The notes beneath the pieces were generated by a model, which made no database searches, was not told where the DNA came from, and was given only the letters and a program-made list of their open reading frames with translations. Positions 9,683 to 17,988 of a stretch of 64,000 bases of DNA are shown in pieces. Both the position numbers and the translations under genes were made by a program. Numbering within the stretch: the stretch's first letter is position 1; every line of letters begins with the position of its first letter. The stretch is from UBA2100 sp964399345 (lineage in GTDB: Bacteria > Patescibacteriota > Minisyncoccia > Phycocordibacterales > UBA2100), in assembly GCA_964399345.1 (NCBI GenBank), contig CAYNQE010000001.1, positions 36,079 to 100,078 of the forward strand. The letters run 5' to 3'.

Positions 9683-10558
9683 ATGGAAAAAGTAATAGTT
9701 ATTGTAGGAACTAACGCCTCAGGTAAAAGTTCTCTTGCAATACGTTTAGCAAAAAAATACAACGGAGAAGTAATTTCTGCTGATTCCCGCCAGGTATACA
9801 AAGGATTAGATATAGGAACTGGTAAGGTTACCGAAGAAGAGATGGGAGGGATTAAACATCACCTTCTAGATGTCTCTGAAGTTAGTAATCGCTACACTGC
9901 AGCAAACTTCGCACGAGACGGTCAAATTGCGATACAAGAAATTGTTAAAAAAGGAAAAGTTCCGATTATTGCCGGTGGAACTGGTTTCTATATCCAGGCA
10001 CTATTAAATCCAAATGTATTGGCTTCAATCCCGCCTAACGAGAACTTAAGAAAAGAGCTGGAGAAGAAGACTGAGAAAGAACTCTTAGAACAATTGAAAG
10101 AAATTGACGAAGAACGAGCTCTCAAACTTAGCGAGCAAGTTAATAAAAGAAGACTGGTTCGTGCAGTTGAAGTTGCGCTAACTTCTCCCGAGATGTTTGA
10201 AACTACTACCTCAACAGAATATGAAGTTCTTTGGATCGGAATACATTGGAGCAAGGAAGATCTTGAGGCGCGAATTAAAGAGAGAACGAACCTACGTATT
10301 GAGCAAGGAATGATTGAGGAGGCAAAAAATCTAAATACCTCATTTGAAAGAATGCGAGAGCTTGGACTAGAGTACAAACACCTTGCTGATTACCTAGAAG
10401 AGAAAATAACAAAAGAAGAATTGGTTGAAAATATTAATATTGGAGACAGACAATATGCCAAAAGGCAACGTACGTGGTTTAAACGTAACGAATCAATAAA
10501 CTGGTTTGAGAATGGCGAACTTCAAAAAGCAGGTAAACTTGTAGAGGAGTTTTTATAA
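9683..10558 (+). CDS. miaA: tRNA dimethylallyltransferase MiaA
   Basis: Adds a dimethylallyl group to A37 of tRNAs reading UNN codons. The N-terminal P-loop is GTNASGKSSL (about 9-18), followed by the DSRQVYKGLDIGTGK motif (about 36-50) and the HHLLDV motif; the C-terminal part has DRQYAKRQRTWF, the conserved RxYAKRQxTWFR block. At 291 aa it is close to the usual size. A TATAGT box ends six bases before the ATG. It is followed head-on by tRNA-Trp, whose A37 is a MiaA-type target. Confidence 0.95.
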   Translation: MEKVIVIVGTNASGKSSLAIRLAKKYNGEVISADSRQVYKGLDIGTGKVTEEEMGGIKHHLLDVSEVSNRYTAANFARDGQIAIQEIVKKGKVPIIAGGTGFYIQALLNPNVLASIPPNENLRKELEKKTEKELLEQLKEIDEERALKLSEQVNKRRLVRAVEVALTSPEMFETTTSTEYEVLWIGIHWSKEDLEARIKERTNLRIEQGMIEEAKNLNTSFERMRELGLEYKHLADYLEEKITKEELVENINIGDRQYAKRQRTWFKRNESINWFENGELQKAGKLVEEFL

Positions 10559-10565
10559 TGACCGG

Positions 10566-10636
10566 CGGGCCCACCAGGACTCGAACCTGGAACGTTGGTT
10601 TTGGAAACCAAAATTTTGCCTTTAAACTATAGGCCC
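10566..10636 (-). tRNA. tRNA-Trp (CCA anticodon)
   Basis: A full cloverleaf can be drawn: acceptor GGGCCTA/TGGGCCC, D-stem GTTT/AAAT, anticodon stem TTGGT/ACCAA around loop TTCCAAA, and T-arm CCAGG/CCTGG, discriminator G. The 3' CCA is not encoded. The last 15 bases of the upstream WxEG open frame (its TAA stop included) lie inside the acceptor and D-arm region. Confidence 0.93.
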
Positions 10637-11289
10637 GTATTTATTCATTGTCTCGCGGGCAATTGCCTGCACCTCACGAGCTACAATAACATCATAATAC
10701 CTTATTGAAACACATCCTTGATAATTGTCCCTAGTGCGTGGCCCATGATTCGACTTTATAAATGGCTTTATGAATCTAGACACTGGTATATTAGTTATTT
10801 TTGCCCAAAAACGCAATTGTTTTTTAATGTCATGATATGCATGTAGCTGAACAGAGACTCGCAACTTAGTTTCGTCTATCTCAAAATTGTCCCTTAGTAG
10901 CTTTAAAAATAAGGAAACCAACTTGGGATCAGGATTAACAAATTGCAACTCCCCGTCACTAAGTGACTTCGAACCCTCACACCAATGAAGCATTGCACAT
11001 AGAACTTTCCCATACGAATTAGACATTGTTACAGAATTTAATACCAGGTACGCTTTTTCCTTTGCATCCTGCAATCTTTTACTTGTTCTTTGTCGAAGTA
11101 TTCTCTGCGAAGAAAGCTGCCCGAGCGTGTATAAACTTTTTAACCTTAACTTGCTTTCTTATTTAATACAATGTTATTGCACCACAGAGAGGCAGTGCCT
11201 TTAGAAACGCTCAATAGTTCACTTATCTCCTTTAGAGAATAGCCTTTTCTTCTTAAGATAAGTGCTTGTTGTTTTTCCTTGAATTTCAT
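10622..11289 (-). pseudogene. Frameshifted HTH/WxEG protein gene overlapping tRNA-Trp
   Basis: Two frames together resemble the intact relatives at 12.1-12.7 and 48.2-48.9 kb. The first (11289-11146) encodes a 47-aa helix-turn-helix segment (LRRKGYSLKEISELLSVSKG) and ends in TAA after NKKAS. A second frame picks up at about 11157 with KLRLKSLYTLGQLSSQR and continues through MLHWCEGSK, FVNPDPKLVSLFLKLLR and RFWAKITNIPVSRFIKP to a TAA inside tRNA-Trp. The join needs a frameshift near 11146-11160, so the gene is broken unless the assembly has an indel there or ribosomes shift frame. A TATAAT box lies 22 bases before the first ATG. Function of the family is unknown; an endonuclease-like role is an inference. 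Confidence 0.75.
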
Positions 11290-11344
11290 ATCGAACCCCT
11301 ATCTGGAGTTATATTATACCATATTTAGGATATTCCTAGAAAAG

Positions 11345-11372
11345 AAAAAGAGTCGCTTTTGCGACTCTTTTT
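11345..11372 (-). terminator. Terminator of rpmG
   Basis: A 12-bp perfect stem AAAAAGAGTCGC/GCGACTCTTTTT with a four-base loop directly follows the rpmG stop. The A/T-rich flanks make it usable on both strands. Confidence 0.88.
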
Positions 11373-11534
11373 CTACTTCTTCACTTCCTTGTGAGTCTTC
11401 TGAGCCCGGCACCACTTACAAAACTTCTTTAGCTCAAGTTTGTCGAGGTTTTCTCCTTTTATTCTACGTGTAGTCCAGTAATTCGTACGCTTACAATCTG
11501 AACACGCTAATTTTTTTAATTTGTCTTGACTCAT
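11373..11534 (-). CDS. rpmG: 50S ribosomal protein L33
   Basis: A 53-aa gene, easy to miss by length. The product begins MSQDKLKKLACSDCKRTNYW and has the two zinc-binding CxxC pairs of bL33 (CSDC at 11-14 and CKWC at 39-42), the TTRR motif and a lysine-rich end (THKEVKK). It has its own strong terminator and lies between the pilin-like gene and the broken WxEG gene. Confidence 0.92.
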   Translation of the reverse strand: MSQDKLKKLACSDCKRTNYWTTRRIKGENLDKLELKKFCKWCRAQKTHKEVKK

Positions 11535-11548
11535 ATGTAGCGCATAGA

Positions 11549-11929
11549 TTAAACAATTGAGCGCACTATGTCAACAGATACTCCTCTTTCACTAAAGCCC
11601 TCCCCTGTTAAAGTCTTTAATAGCGTATCAATTAAGAGCCAGGCAACGAGAAGAATGATCAACCCGATAACAACGGAGCCAAATATCCCCTTTCCTTTAG
11701 CTATTTTGTCTGTACTTCCGCCACCTGAAAAGAAAAGCCAACCAGCGTAGGCAAACATCACAGCGGAGATTATAATCCCTAGTCCTATCATGAAAGTAAG
11801 TAGGTTCTGCCCTATTTTTATTAAATCATCAAAACCACAGTTATCTGTACATGGAACTAGCTGCGCCAAAACTATTGTGGGTAAAATTAATACTACTCCT
11901 AAACTTAGAAATATAAGGTGCTTTTGCAT
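11549..11929 (-). CDS. Pilin-like small membrane protein (TrbC/VirB2-like)
   Basis: A 126-aa protein with a signal peptide (residues 1-22, cut likely after LAQ), a short Cys-containing segment (CTDNCGFDD), two long hydrophobic helices (about 43-70 and 85-108) separated by GGGSTDKIAKGKG, and a polar tail. This layout matches TrbC/VirB2-like proteins that are frequent in Patescibacteria and may form a pilus or a channel; the role is inferred. The Gly-rich loop with a Lys pair also occurs in the proteins near 26 kb. A TACTAT box ends six bases before the ATG. Confidence 0.7.
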   Translation of the reverse strand: MQKHLIFLSLGVVLILPTIVLAQLVPCTDNCGFDDLIKIGQNLLTFMIGLGIIISAVMFAYAGWLFFSGGGSTDKIAKGKGIFGSVVIGLIILLVAWLLIDTLLKTLTGEGFSERGVSVDIVRSIV

Positions 11930-11981
11930 GGTTTAATAGTAACACCTATCCTTGATTAAAGATGGGCATTGTGTGTATTTG

Positions 11982-12065
11982 TGCGCCGAGCAGGATTTGA
12001 ACCTGCGTAGACATAATGTCGTTGGATTTACAGTCCAATGCCTTTGACCACTCAGCCATCGACGC
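11982..12065 (-). tRNA. tRNA-Tyr (GTA anticodon)
   Basis: Class II tRNA with a long variable arm. Acceptor GCGTCGA/TCGGCGC, anticodon stem TTGGA/TCCAA around CTGTAAA, T-arm GCAGG/CCTGC, discriminator A; CCA not encoded. Five bases separate its 5' end from the stop of the upstream WxEG gene on the same strand. Confidence 0.94.
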
Positions 12066-12070
12066 ATAAT

Positions 12071-12679
12071 CTAAGTACAATACTTAGACTTGTAGGATTC
12101 TATCAGATTACGCACATCGAGCAACATTTTTTTGTCGTGATACCGTATATGTACCAACCCAAACTTCATTACCCTACCATCTTTTCTATAATCCTCTCTA
12201 ACGTAAGGTTTAACAAATTGATCCAGTGGTACATTTAAGCACTTACTCCAAAATTTCTTTATTAACTCTACGTCTTGATTTGAATAACAGTAGATTACTG
12301 GCCTAAACTTGGCTTCTTCTAAAATGTACCTACTTCGTAGAAAGGAGATAAACAGTTTAGCCATCGCCGGATCACTGTTTGCAAAATCAATACCTGTTGC
12401 CTTTTCGGTATCATACCCTTCGGCCCAGTACAGCATAGCCCCCATTGATTGCAGATTTCTATTTACTCCTTTCCTAAGTTTGAATGAAGGTCTTTTCTGA
12501 TCAAAAGTCACTTTGCGAGCCTCCTTTAAGCTACGTCTTGGTACTTTATGTTTCCTCATAAAATAAACTACAGCATCTATTGATACAGCAAATCGTGTGG
12601 CAATCTTTTGCATAGAATACCCTTGTTTAGAATACAAACGTTTAACTAATTCTAGATCTCTTTTATGTATAGCAGACAC
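12071..12679 (-). CDS. HTH/WxEG protein upstream of tRNA-Tyr (intact)
   Basis: Function unknown. Residues 1-55 form a helix-turn-helix (KRLYSKQGYSMQKIATRFAV), followed by a basic linker and the WxEG domain: MLYWAEGYD (about 86-94), IDFANSDPAMAKLFISFLRS, then IKKFWSKCLNVPLDQFVKPY and a conserved IRYHDKK near the end. The helix ending in xEG followed by FxNxD resembles a single-motif LAGLIDADG fold, but that is my inference and it could instead be a DNA-binding regulator. The start is a GTG six bases after a TACTAT box, so the message should be leaderless. The stop is five bases before tRNA-Tyr, which would be carried on the same transcript. Confidence 0.75.
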   Translation of the reverse strand: MSAIHKRDLELVKRLYSKQGYSMQKIATRFAVSIDAVVYFMRKHKVPRRSLKEARKVTFDQKRPSFKLRKGVNRNLQSMGAMLYWAEGYDTEKATGIDFANSDPAMAKLFISFLRSRYILEEAKFRPVIYCYSNQDVELIKKFWSKCLNVPLDQFVKPYVREDYRKDGRVMKFGLVHIRYHDKKMLLDVRNLIESYKSKYCT

Positions 12680-12751
12680 CTAAATATAGTAGCAATTCTA
12701 CTATTAAGAACAAGAACAACTATACACAGACCTTATTGACTTGATACATAA

Positions 12752-15424
12752 CTACGCTGCCACTGCTCTCCTAACCCTCTTCTTCCTTACACTTTTTTTA
12801 GTTGAATCAAATTTGAAGTTTCCGTCTTTAACGCTCACTTTTACAGAGCCTCCCTCCACCATCCCCTCTCGCACCATCATGTTAGCAATAGGTGTAAGAA
12901 TATTATTTTGAATAAGTCTTTTTAGTGGTCTTGCGCCGTATTGTGGGTTGTATCCTTCTTTTGCAATATGATTTATAGCGGTAGTAGAAAGACTTAGCTT
13001 AATGTTTTTCTGAAGCAGTCTCTTCTGTACTATCTCTACCTGCATATTTACAATTTTCTTAATCGCTTTTTCTGAAAGTATGTCAAAGAGAATTATTTCA
13101 TCTAATCGGTTTAAAAATTCCGGACGGAAGAAATCTCTTAGGGATTTCATTACCTTGTCTTTGCTGTGGTCGTATTGTGCATTTTCCCCTTGATCGTCGG
13201 TGAATCCTAATCTGCTCATCTTATCTATATGCTCTGAACCTAAGTTACTTGTCATTATTACAATAGTGTTTTTGAAGTTTACAATTCTTCCTTTAGAATC
13301 AGTTAACCTTCCGTTATCTAGAACTTGAAGTAATACATTTAAAGCCTCAGGGTGTGCCTTTTCTATTTCATCAAACAGAACTACAGAGTATGGGCGATGC
13401 CTTATTTTCTCTGTTAAAGATCCCCCGTCATCGTGCCCAACATACCCAGGAGGAGATCCAATCATCTTTGAAACTGAATGTCTTTCCATAAACTCAGACA
13501 TATCTACTCGTATCATTGCGTTTTCATCATCGAATATAAACTCGGCGAGAGCCTTGGTTAGCTCCGTCTTTCCAACTCCTGTTGGCCCTAATAGCAAAAA
13601 GGACCCTATCGGTCGCTCAGGATCTGCTATACCAACTCGTGAGCGTTTTACGGCGTTTGAGACCTTAAGAAGCGCGTCGTCCTGCCCTACTATACGAGCT
13701 TTAAGAACCTCTTCCATTCTAGAGAGTTTCTCAATTTCATCTTCAAGCATCCTCTTAACAGGAACGCCCGTCCAACGACTAACAACGTCTGCAATATCTT
13801 CTTCTGTAATTTCTTCTTTTAAAATTCTACGAGAACTTTGTAGTTTCTTTAGTCTAAGAGATTTTGTTTTAAGCTCCTTCTCTAGTTCAGGAATTTGTCC
13901 GTACCTTATTTCAGCAGCACTTGAGAGATCGGCAATTGACTCAGCAGCCTCGGCCACAAGTCTCATTTCTTCTAATTCTTTTTTGGTTTCCTTAATGCTG
14001 TCTAAGGTTTCCTTTTCATTTTTCCATTTAACTTCCAACTCTCTCGTTCCTTCTTTTAGCTCTGCTATTTCTTTCTCAACAGTTTTTGCCCTTACTCTAG
14101 CCCCTTTCTCCCCTTCCTTAATATCTTTTTTTAGAGCTTCGAGCTCAATTTCAAAACGCATGATCTTTCTGTGAGCTTCCTCTAGCTTAGGAGGCTTGTT
14201 CTCAAGAGAAATACGCAGTGCAGAGGAGGCCTCATCTATTAGATCAACCGCCTTGTCTGGTAGGTGTCTCTCTGTTAAATATCTACTGCTTAATTCAACT
14301 GAAGACACTATTGCCTCATCAGTTATTCTAACTCCGTGATAAAGCTCGTACTTTTCTTTTAATCCTCGCATAATTGCAATAGCGTCTTCAAGCGATGGCT
14401 CATTTACATGAACCGGCTGAAAGCGTCTCGTTAGTGCCGGATCTCTTTCAATGTGTTTTTGATATTCATTTAAAGTCGTGGCGCCAATCACCCTCATGTC
14501 CCCTCTTGCAAGTACTGGTTTAAGCATGTTCGATGCATCCATTGAACCCTCGGCTGAACCTGTTCCAACAATTGTATGAATTTCGTCGATAAACAATATT
14601 ATCTGTCCTTCTGAGCGTTCTATTTCTTTCATTATTGCCTTAAGGCGCTCTTCAAACTCCCCTCTAAATTTAGTTCCTGCAATTAAAAGCCCGAGATCTA
14701 GAGAAACTAGGTTTTTGTCCTTAAGAGACTCGGGCACATCGCCACTCGCCATCCTTTGTGCAAGACCTTCGGAGATTGCAGTTTTCCCAACTCCGGCCTC
14801 CCCGATTAATATTGGGTTATTCTTTGTTCTACGAGAAAGTATTTGAATTACTCTTGTTATCTCAGTATCTCTTCCTATAACTGGATCCAGCTTGTTTTCT
14901 CTTGCCTGCTCCGTAAGACTTTGCGTAAATTTAGCAATAGCACGATTTTGTTTTGGAGATTCGATGTCAGTAATTTTTCCATCCTTTATATCTTCATAAA
15001 CCCCAACAACCTCTTCCTTGTCCACTCTAAAACGCGCCAAGATCTCTGCAGAATTTCCTGGGTTGTCCAATATCGAAAGAAGTAAATGTTCTGTGGAGAC
15101 AAATTGATCTCCAAATATATCGGCTGTCTTTGGTGCTCCTTCTTGTAGGATTTGTGCTAACTCAGGAGTTAAATATAACTGGTACGAAGTGGACATACTG
15201 GCACTTGCCGTAGTTCCATCTAGTGCTTCAATCAAAGAATCCGAAAAGTGCAGTGTGTCAATCTCTAGTCGATCAAGTATTGAAAGTGTCATACTCTCAT
15301 CCTGTAGAAGAAGAGATGCTAATAGATGCAGCGGACTAACATGAGACTGCCCTCTTTCTATCGCTAACTGATGCGCTTTATGAACAGCCTCCTTGGCTTT
15401 AGTTGTAAAATTGTTAAAAGGCAT
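12752..15424 (-). CDS. clpB: ClpB-type AAA+ disaggregase with a ClpC-like LGF loop
   Basis: Two-ring AAA+ unfoldase of 890 aa. The order is an N-domain (1-140), first AAA module (Walker A GEAGVGKT, 208-215), a long coiled-coil middle domain (about 411-535) and a second AAA module (Walker A GPTGVGKT, 613-620; FDEIEKAH about 684-691). The long middle domain is that of ClpB, which works with DnaK on aggregates. However, after the second module it has LGFTDDQGEN (739-748), where ClpC/ClpA carry the loop that docks ClpP. It could therefore be a disaggregase or a ClpP partner. It is followed upstream in the operon by a degenerate protease. Confidence 0.88.
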   Translation of the reverse strand: MPFNNFTTKAKEAVHKAHQLAIERGQSHVSPLHLLASLLLQDESMTLSILDRLEIDTLHFSDSLIEALDGTTASASMSTSYQLYLTPELAQILQEGAPKTADIFGDQFVSTEHLLLSILDNPGNSAEILARFRVDKEEVVGVYEDIKDGKITDIESPKQNRAIAKFTQSLTEQARENKLDPVIGRDTEITRVIQILSRRTKNNPILIGEAGVGKTAISEGLAQRMASGDVPESLKDKNLVSLDLGLLIAGTKFRGEFEERLKAIMKEIERSEGQIILFIDEIHTIVGTGSAEGSMDASNMLKPVLARGDMRVIGATTLNEYQKHIERDPALTRRFQPVHVNEPSLEDAIAIMRGLKEKYELYHGVRITDEAIVSSVELSSRYLTERHLPDKAVDLIDEASSALRISLENKPPKLEEAHRKIMRFEIELEALKKDIKEGEKGARVRAKTVEKEIAELKEGTRELEVKWKNEKETLDSIKETKKELEEMRLVAEAAESIADLSSAAEIRYGQIPELEKELKTKSLRLKKLQSSRRILKEEITEEDIADVVSRWTGVPVKRMLEDEIEKLSRMEEVLKARIVGQDDALLKVSNAVKRSRVGIADPERPIGSFLLLGPTGVGKTELTKALAEFIFDDENAMIRVDMSEFMERHSVSKMIGSPPGYVGHDDGGSLTEKIRHRPYSVVLFDEIEKAHPEALNVLLQVLDNGRLTDSKGRIVNFKNTIVIMTSNLGSEHIDKMSRLGFTDDQGENAQYDHSKDKVMKSLRDFFRPEFLNRLDEIILFDILSEKAIKKIVNMQVEIVQKRLLQKNIKLSLSTTAINHIAKEGYNPQYGARPLKRLIQNNILTPIANMMVREGMVEGGSVKVSVKDGNFKFDSTKKSVRKKRVRRAVAA

Positions 15425-15426
15425 AT

Positions 15427-16218
15427 TTAGTTTTCAATTACTTCCTCCTCTTTTTCTTCTGGGGCTACGGCCTGGGCAAATGCGACTATAATTGGTGCGA
15501 AAGAAGCAGGACCCATCTCTCTAGATATTCCAGTACTTATTCCTATAACTTCGCCATCTACGCTAATTAGTGGAGCACCTGGTGCTATTTTAGTACCATT
15601 AATACTCGTGTCTATAAATCCACTTCCTCCTAGGCTAGTAACTATTCCCTGAGTTATACTTCCGCCCCCAACGAATGCTACTGTTGTTTGCCCTAAGTGC
15701 AGTGGAGTTTCTAAAGGAACCACTTCCTCTACTCCTATTCTTTCCGCCTCAACTTGCAGTAGTGCAATTCCTCTTGCTCCCCCCTCATATTTTATGCTAA
15801 CAGGTAGAAATTCCTCCCCGCCTACATCAATTCCATAGACGACATCTTTCCTTAAGGCTGAAGCATCCATTGCTAGAGTTCCTTTACTGTCTATAAATAC
15901 CCCAAGAGATACAAATGCTCCATCGAAGTTTCTAACCACGCTTACAATCTTTGATTTATTATCAGCAATTGCAGCTGCAATTAAATCAGCTTCTTTCACT
16001 ATAATTGTTCTCTCCGTTGTAACGACTGTAGCTTGTTGTGCAGCAGGAGACACTGTCTCTACTGTTCTTTCAACTACGCGTTGAACTACTCTTGTTACAT
16101 CAGTTGGGGCCTCTTCAATTAAAGCCACAGTCACTATCCCTGTTGCAATGGATGTCACAAACGAAACAAGCATCGTTAAAAGTACAATTTGTGACTTATT
16201 TAGTTCTTCAAGATTCAT
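15427..16218 (-). CDS. Membrane-anchored, catalytically degenerate trypsin-like protein
   Basis: A 263-aa protein with an N-terminal membrane anchor (about 12-34), a Val/Glu-rich linker and a trypsin/HtrA-like beta-barrel (about 75-250): SLGVFIDSKGTLAMD, GIALLQVE, LGQTTVAFVGGGSITQGIVTSLGG. The normal nucleophile motif GNSGGP is replaced by APGAPLISVDGEVIGI, so no catalytic Ser is visible, and His and Asp equivalents are also not apparent. There is no PDZ domain. It lies two bases upstream of clpB and probably shares its message, so a binding or chaperone-adaptor role is possible (inference). A TACTAT box lies seven bases before the ATG. Confidence 0.65.
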   Translation of the reverse strand: MNLEELNKSQIVLLTMLVSFVTSIATGIVTVALIEEAPTDVTRVVQRVVERTVETVSPAAQQATVVTTERTIIVKEADLIAAAIADNKSKIVSVVRNFDGAFVSLGVFIDSKGTLAMDASALRKDVVYGIDVGGEEFLPVSIKYEGGARGIALLQVEAERIGVEEVVPLETPLHLGQTTVAFVGGGSITQGIVTSLGGSGFIDTSINGTKIAPGAPLISVDGEVIGISTGISREMGPASFAPIIVAFAQAVAPEEKEEEVIEN

Positions 16219-16254
16219 ATTTCTAATAGTATATCAGTAGAGACTATTCTCCAA

Positions 16255-17421
16255 CTATTTACCAAAATTCTGATACGTATTAACTGCTTCCACTATTTTC
16301 TCTACTATTAAATCTACTTGATCTCCGTTGGTATCTCTTCCAAACGAAAGCCTCAGAGTGTTCTTAGAGCGCCAAACTTCACCTCCTAGAGCTTTAACTA
16401 CATGTGAGTAGGTTTTCTCTTCTCTTTCAAGACACGCGCTTTTTGTCGTTAGAGAGAGACCTCTTTGATCAAGAAACATGGATACGTATTCTGAATCAAT
16501 TTTTGGTATTGATATGTTTAATATATGAGGCGTCTGCTTTTTAGAATCTCCATTTATTATTACACCTTCTATTCTTTCAGTAAGTTTCTTTATTAAATCT
16601 TCTCGAATTAAATTTAATCTATCACCTTCACTATCTTTAAATTCTTTACACTCTTCAAACGCCTCAGCAAACCCGGCATAGAGTGCAACGTTTTCAGTTC
16701 CTGGCCTAAGACCGTTTTCCTGACTACCTCCTCTTAGTACTGGTGAGATCTTAACGTCCTTTGCAATATATAGTACACCCACCCCTCTTGGTCCATACAT
16801 CTTTCCTGAGTCCAAACTCATTAAATCAACACCCAACCCTTTGGGGATAAGTGACTGATACATTCCCTGGCATGCATCTATATGTAGAAGAATATTTTTC
16901 TCCTTTAAAATCTTCGATATTGCATGAATAGGCTGTACAACTCCAATCTCACTATTAACTAAGGCAATAGATACTAATACTGTGTTTTCTTCAATTGCAT
17001 CCCTAACGGACTCAGCCCGTATTTGACCATGCTCATCTGGTTCAACACTGGTTATCTTTAAGCCTCTTTTTATCTGCGGTTGGAAAATATCAGTTACTGA
17101 AGGATGCTCTATTGAACTTACTACTACATGTACATCATTTAAATCAGTACCATTTTCTTCAAGATAATTAAGGTGTCCAATTACGGCAAGATTATTGGCC
17201 TCAGTTCCCCCTGAAGTAAAGATCAATTCATTGGACTTAACTTCAAGGCATTTTGCTATTTTTGCCCTTGCATCATCTCGCACTCTTGCGGCCTCAAGTC
17301 CTTCCGTATGAAGTGCCTGGGGATTTGCAAAAAACTTAGTTGCATTGATGTACGCTTCAAGCGCCCGTTTTGAAACTGGCGTTGAGGCTGCATAATCTAA
17401 AAAAATTCTTTTTTTGTCCAT
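16255..17421 (-). CDS. Cysteine desulfurase (NifS/IscS family)
   Basis: PLP enzyme that removes sulfur from cysteine for Fe-S clusters or tRNA thiolation. It has the SGGTEANNLAVIGHL block (70-84), the PLP-contacting HIDACQG (180-186), the Schiff-base Lys207 in SLDSGKMYGPRGVG and the sulfur-accepting Cys in TTKSACLE (about 325-332). Length (388 aa) is typical. No scaffold protein gene lies next to it; thiI at the right edge of the window is a plausible sulfur acceptor. A TACAAT box ends six bases before the ATG; the gene diverges from the DUF4446 gene. Confidence 0.93.
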   Translation of the reverse strand: MDKKRIFLDYAASTPVSKRALEAYINATKFFANPQALHTEGLEAARVRDDARAKIAKCLEVKSNELIFTSGGTEANNLAVIGHLNYLEENGTDLNDVHVVVSSIEHPSVTDIFQPQIKRGLKITSVEPDEHGQIRAESVRDAIEENTVLVSIALVNSEIGVVQPIHAISKILKEKNILLHIDACQGMYQSLIPKGLGVDLMSLDSGKMYGPRGVGVLYIAKDVKISPVLRGGSQENGLRPGTENVALYAGFAEAFEECKEFKDSEGDRLNLIREDLIKKLTERIEGVIINGDSKKQTPHILNISIPKIDSEYVSMFLDQRGLSLTTKSACLEREEKTYSHVVKALGGEVWRSKNTLRLSFGRDTNGDQVDLIVEKIVEAVNTYQNFGK

Positions 17422-17470
17422 GTCAGTATTGTAGTTATAGTTTTGGATATGTCCATGTTACAATCGGCAA

Positions 17471-17935
17471 ATGTTAACACTATTTCAACTAACTGTAGTC
17501 TCTGGTGGTGTTTTAGCCGTATTACTTCTTTGGAATATAGTACTAGAATGGAGGCTTCGAAGATTAATGCGCGGATCCAACGGAAAAAATATGGAAGGTT
17601 TTATGGCATCAATCGCACGTGATTATCAAGACTTAAATGACTTTAAGCAATCGATAAAAGGTGAGATTCACAGTCTAGATAGTAGAATTGCTAAGAGCAC
17701 CAGTAGTATAGGGCTCGTACGCTTTAATCCCTTTGCTGGAAGCGGAACAAGCAAACCCTCTTTTGCTGTTGCCTTCCTTTCTGAAAACGGAAATGGTGTT
17801 GTTATTTCAACCCTCCACGCTCATAACAGCGTAAGTATATTTAGTAAGGACATAGTGAATTTCAAGAGTGAAAAGGAACTCTCCCAGGAAGAGACGCAAG
17901 CACTTGAAAAAGCAAGCAATTCGTTGCATACTTGA
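17471..17935 (+). CDS. DUF4446 family protein
   Basis: A 154-aa protein with one N-terminal membrane segment (about 5-24), a basic stretch (EWRLRRLMRG), a short helical region and the DUF4446 core SIGLVRFNPFAGSG followed by SFAVAFLSENGNGVVIST and a Lys-Glu-rich tail. The family has no known function. A TACAAT box ends six bases before the ATG. It diverges from the cysteine desulfurase and precedes infB by about 50 bases, which include a perfect 7-bp inverted repeat (TTGTAAG-GTA-CTTACAA, 17944-17960). Confidence 0.85.
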   Translation: MLTLFQLTVVSGGVLAVLLLWNIVLEWRLRRLMRGSNGKNMEGFMASIARDYQDLNDFKQSIKGEIHSLDSRIAKSTSSIGLVRFNPFAGSGTSKPSFAVAFLSENGNGVVISTLHAHNSVSIFSKDIVNFKSEKELSQEETQALEKASNSLHT

Positions 17936-17988
17936 CCAACTAAGTTGTAAGGTACTTACAAAGGCGCTACTTGGCGCTTACTTTTAAT

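Noticed and set aside
17944..17985. Terminator before infB
   Set aside because: The 7-bp inverted repeat lacks a T-run and may be an operator; no firm call.
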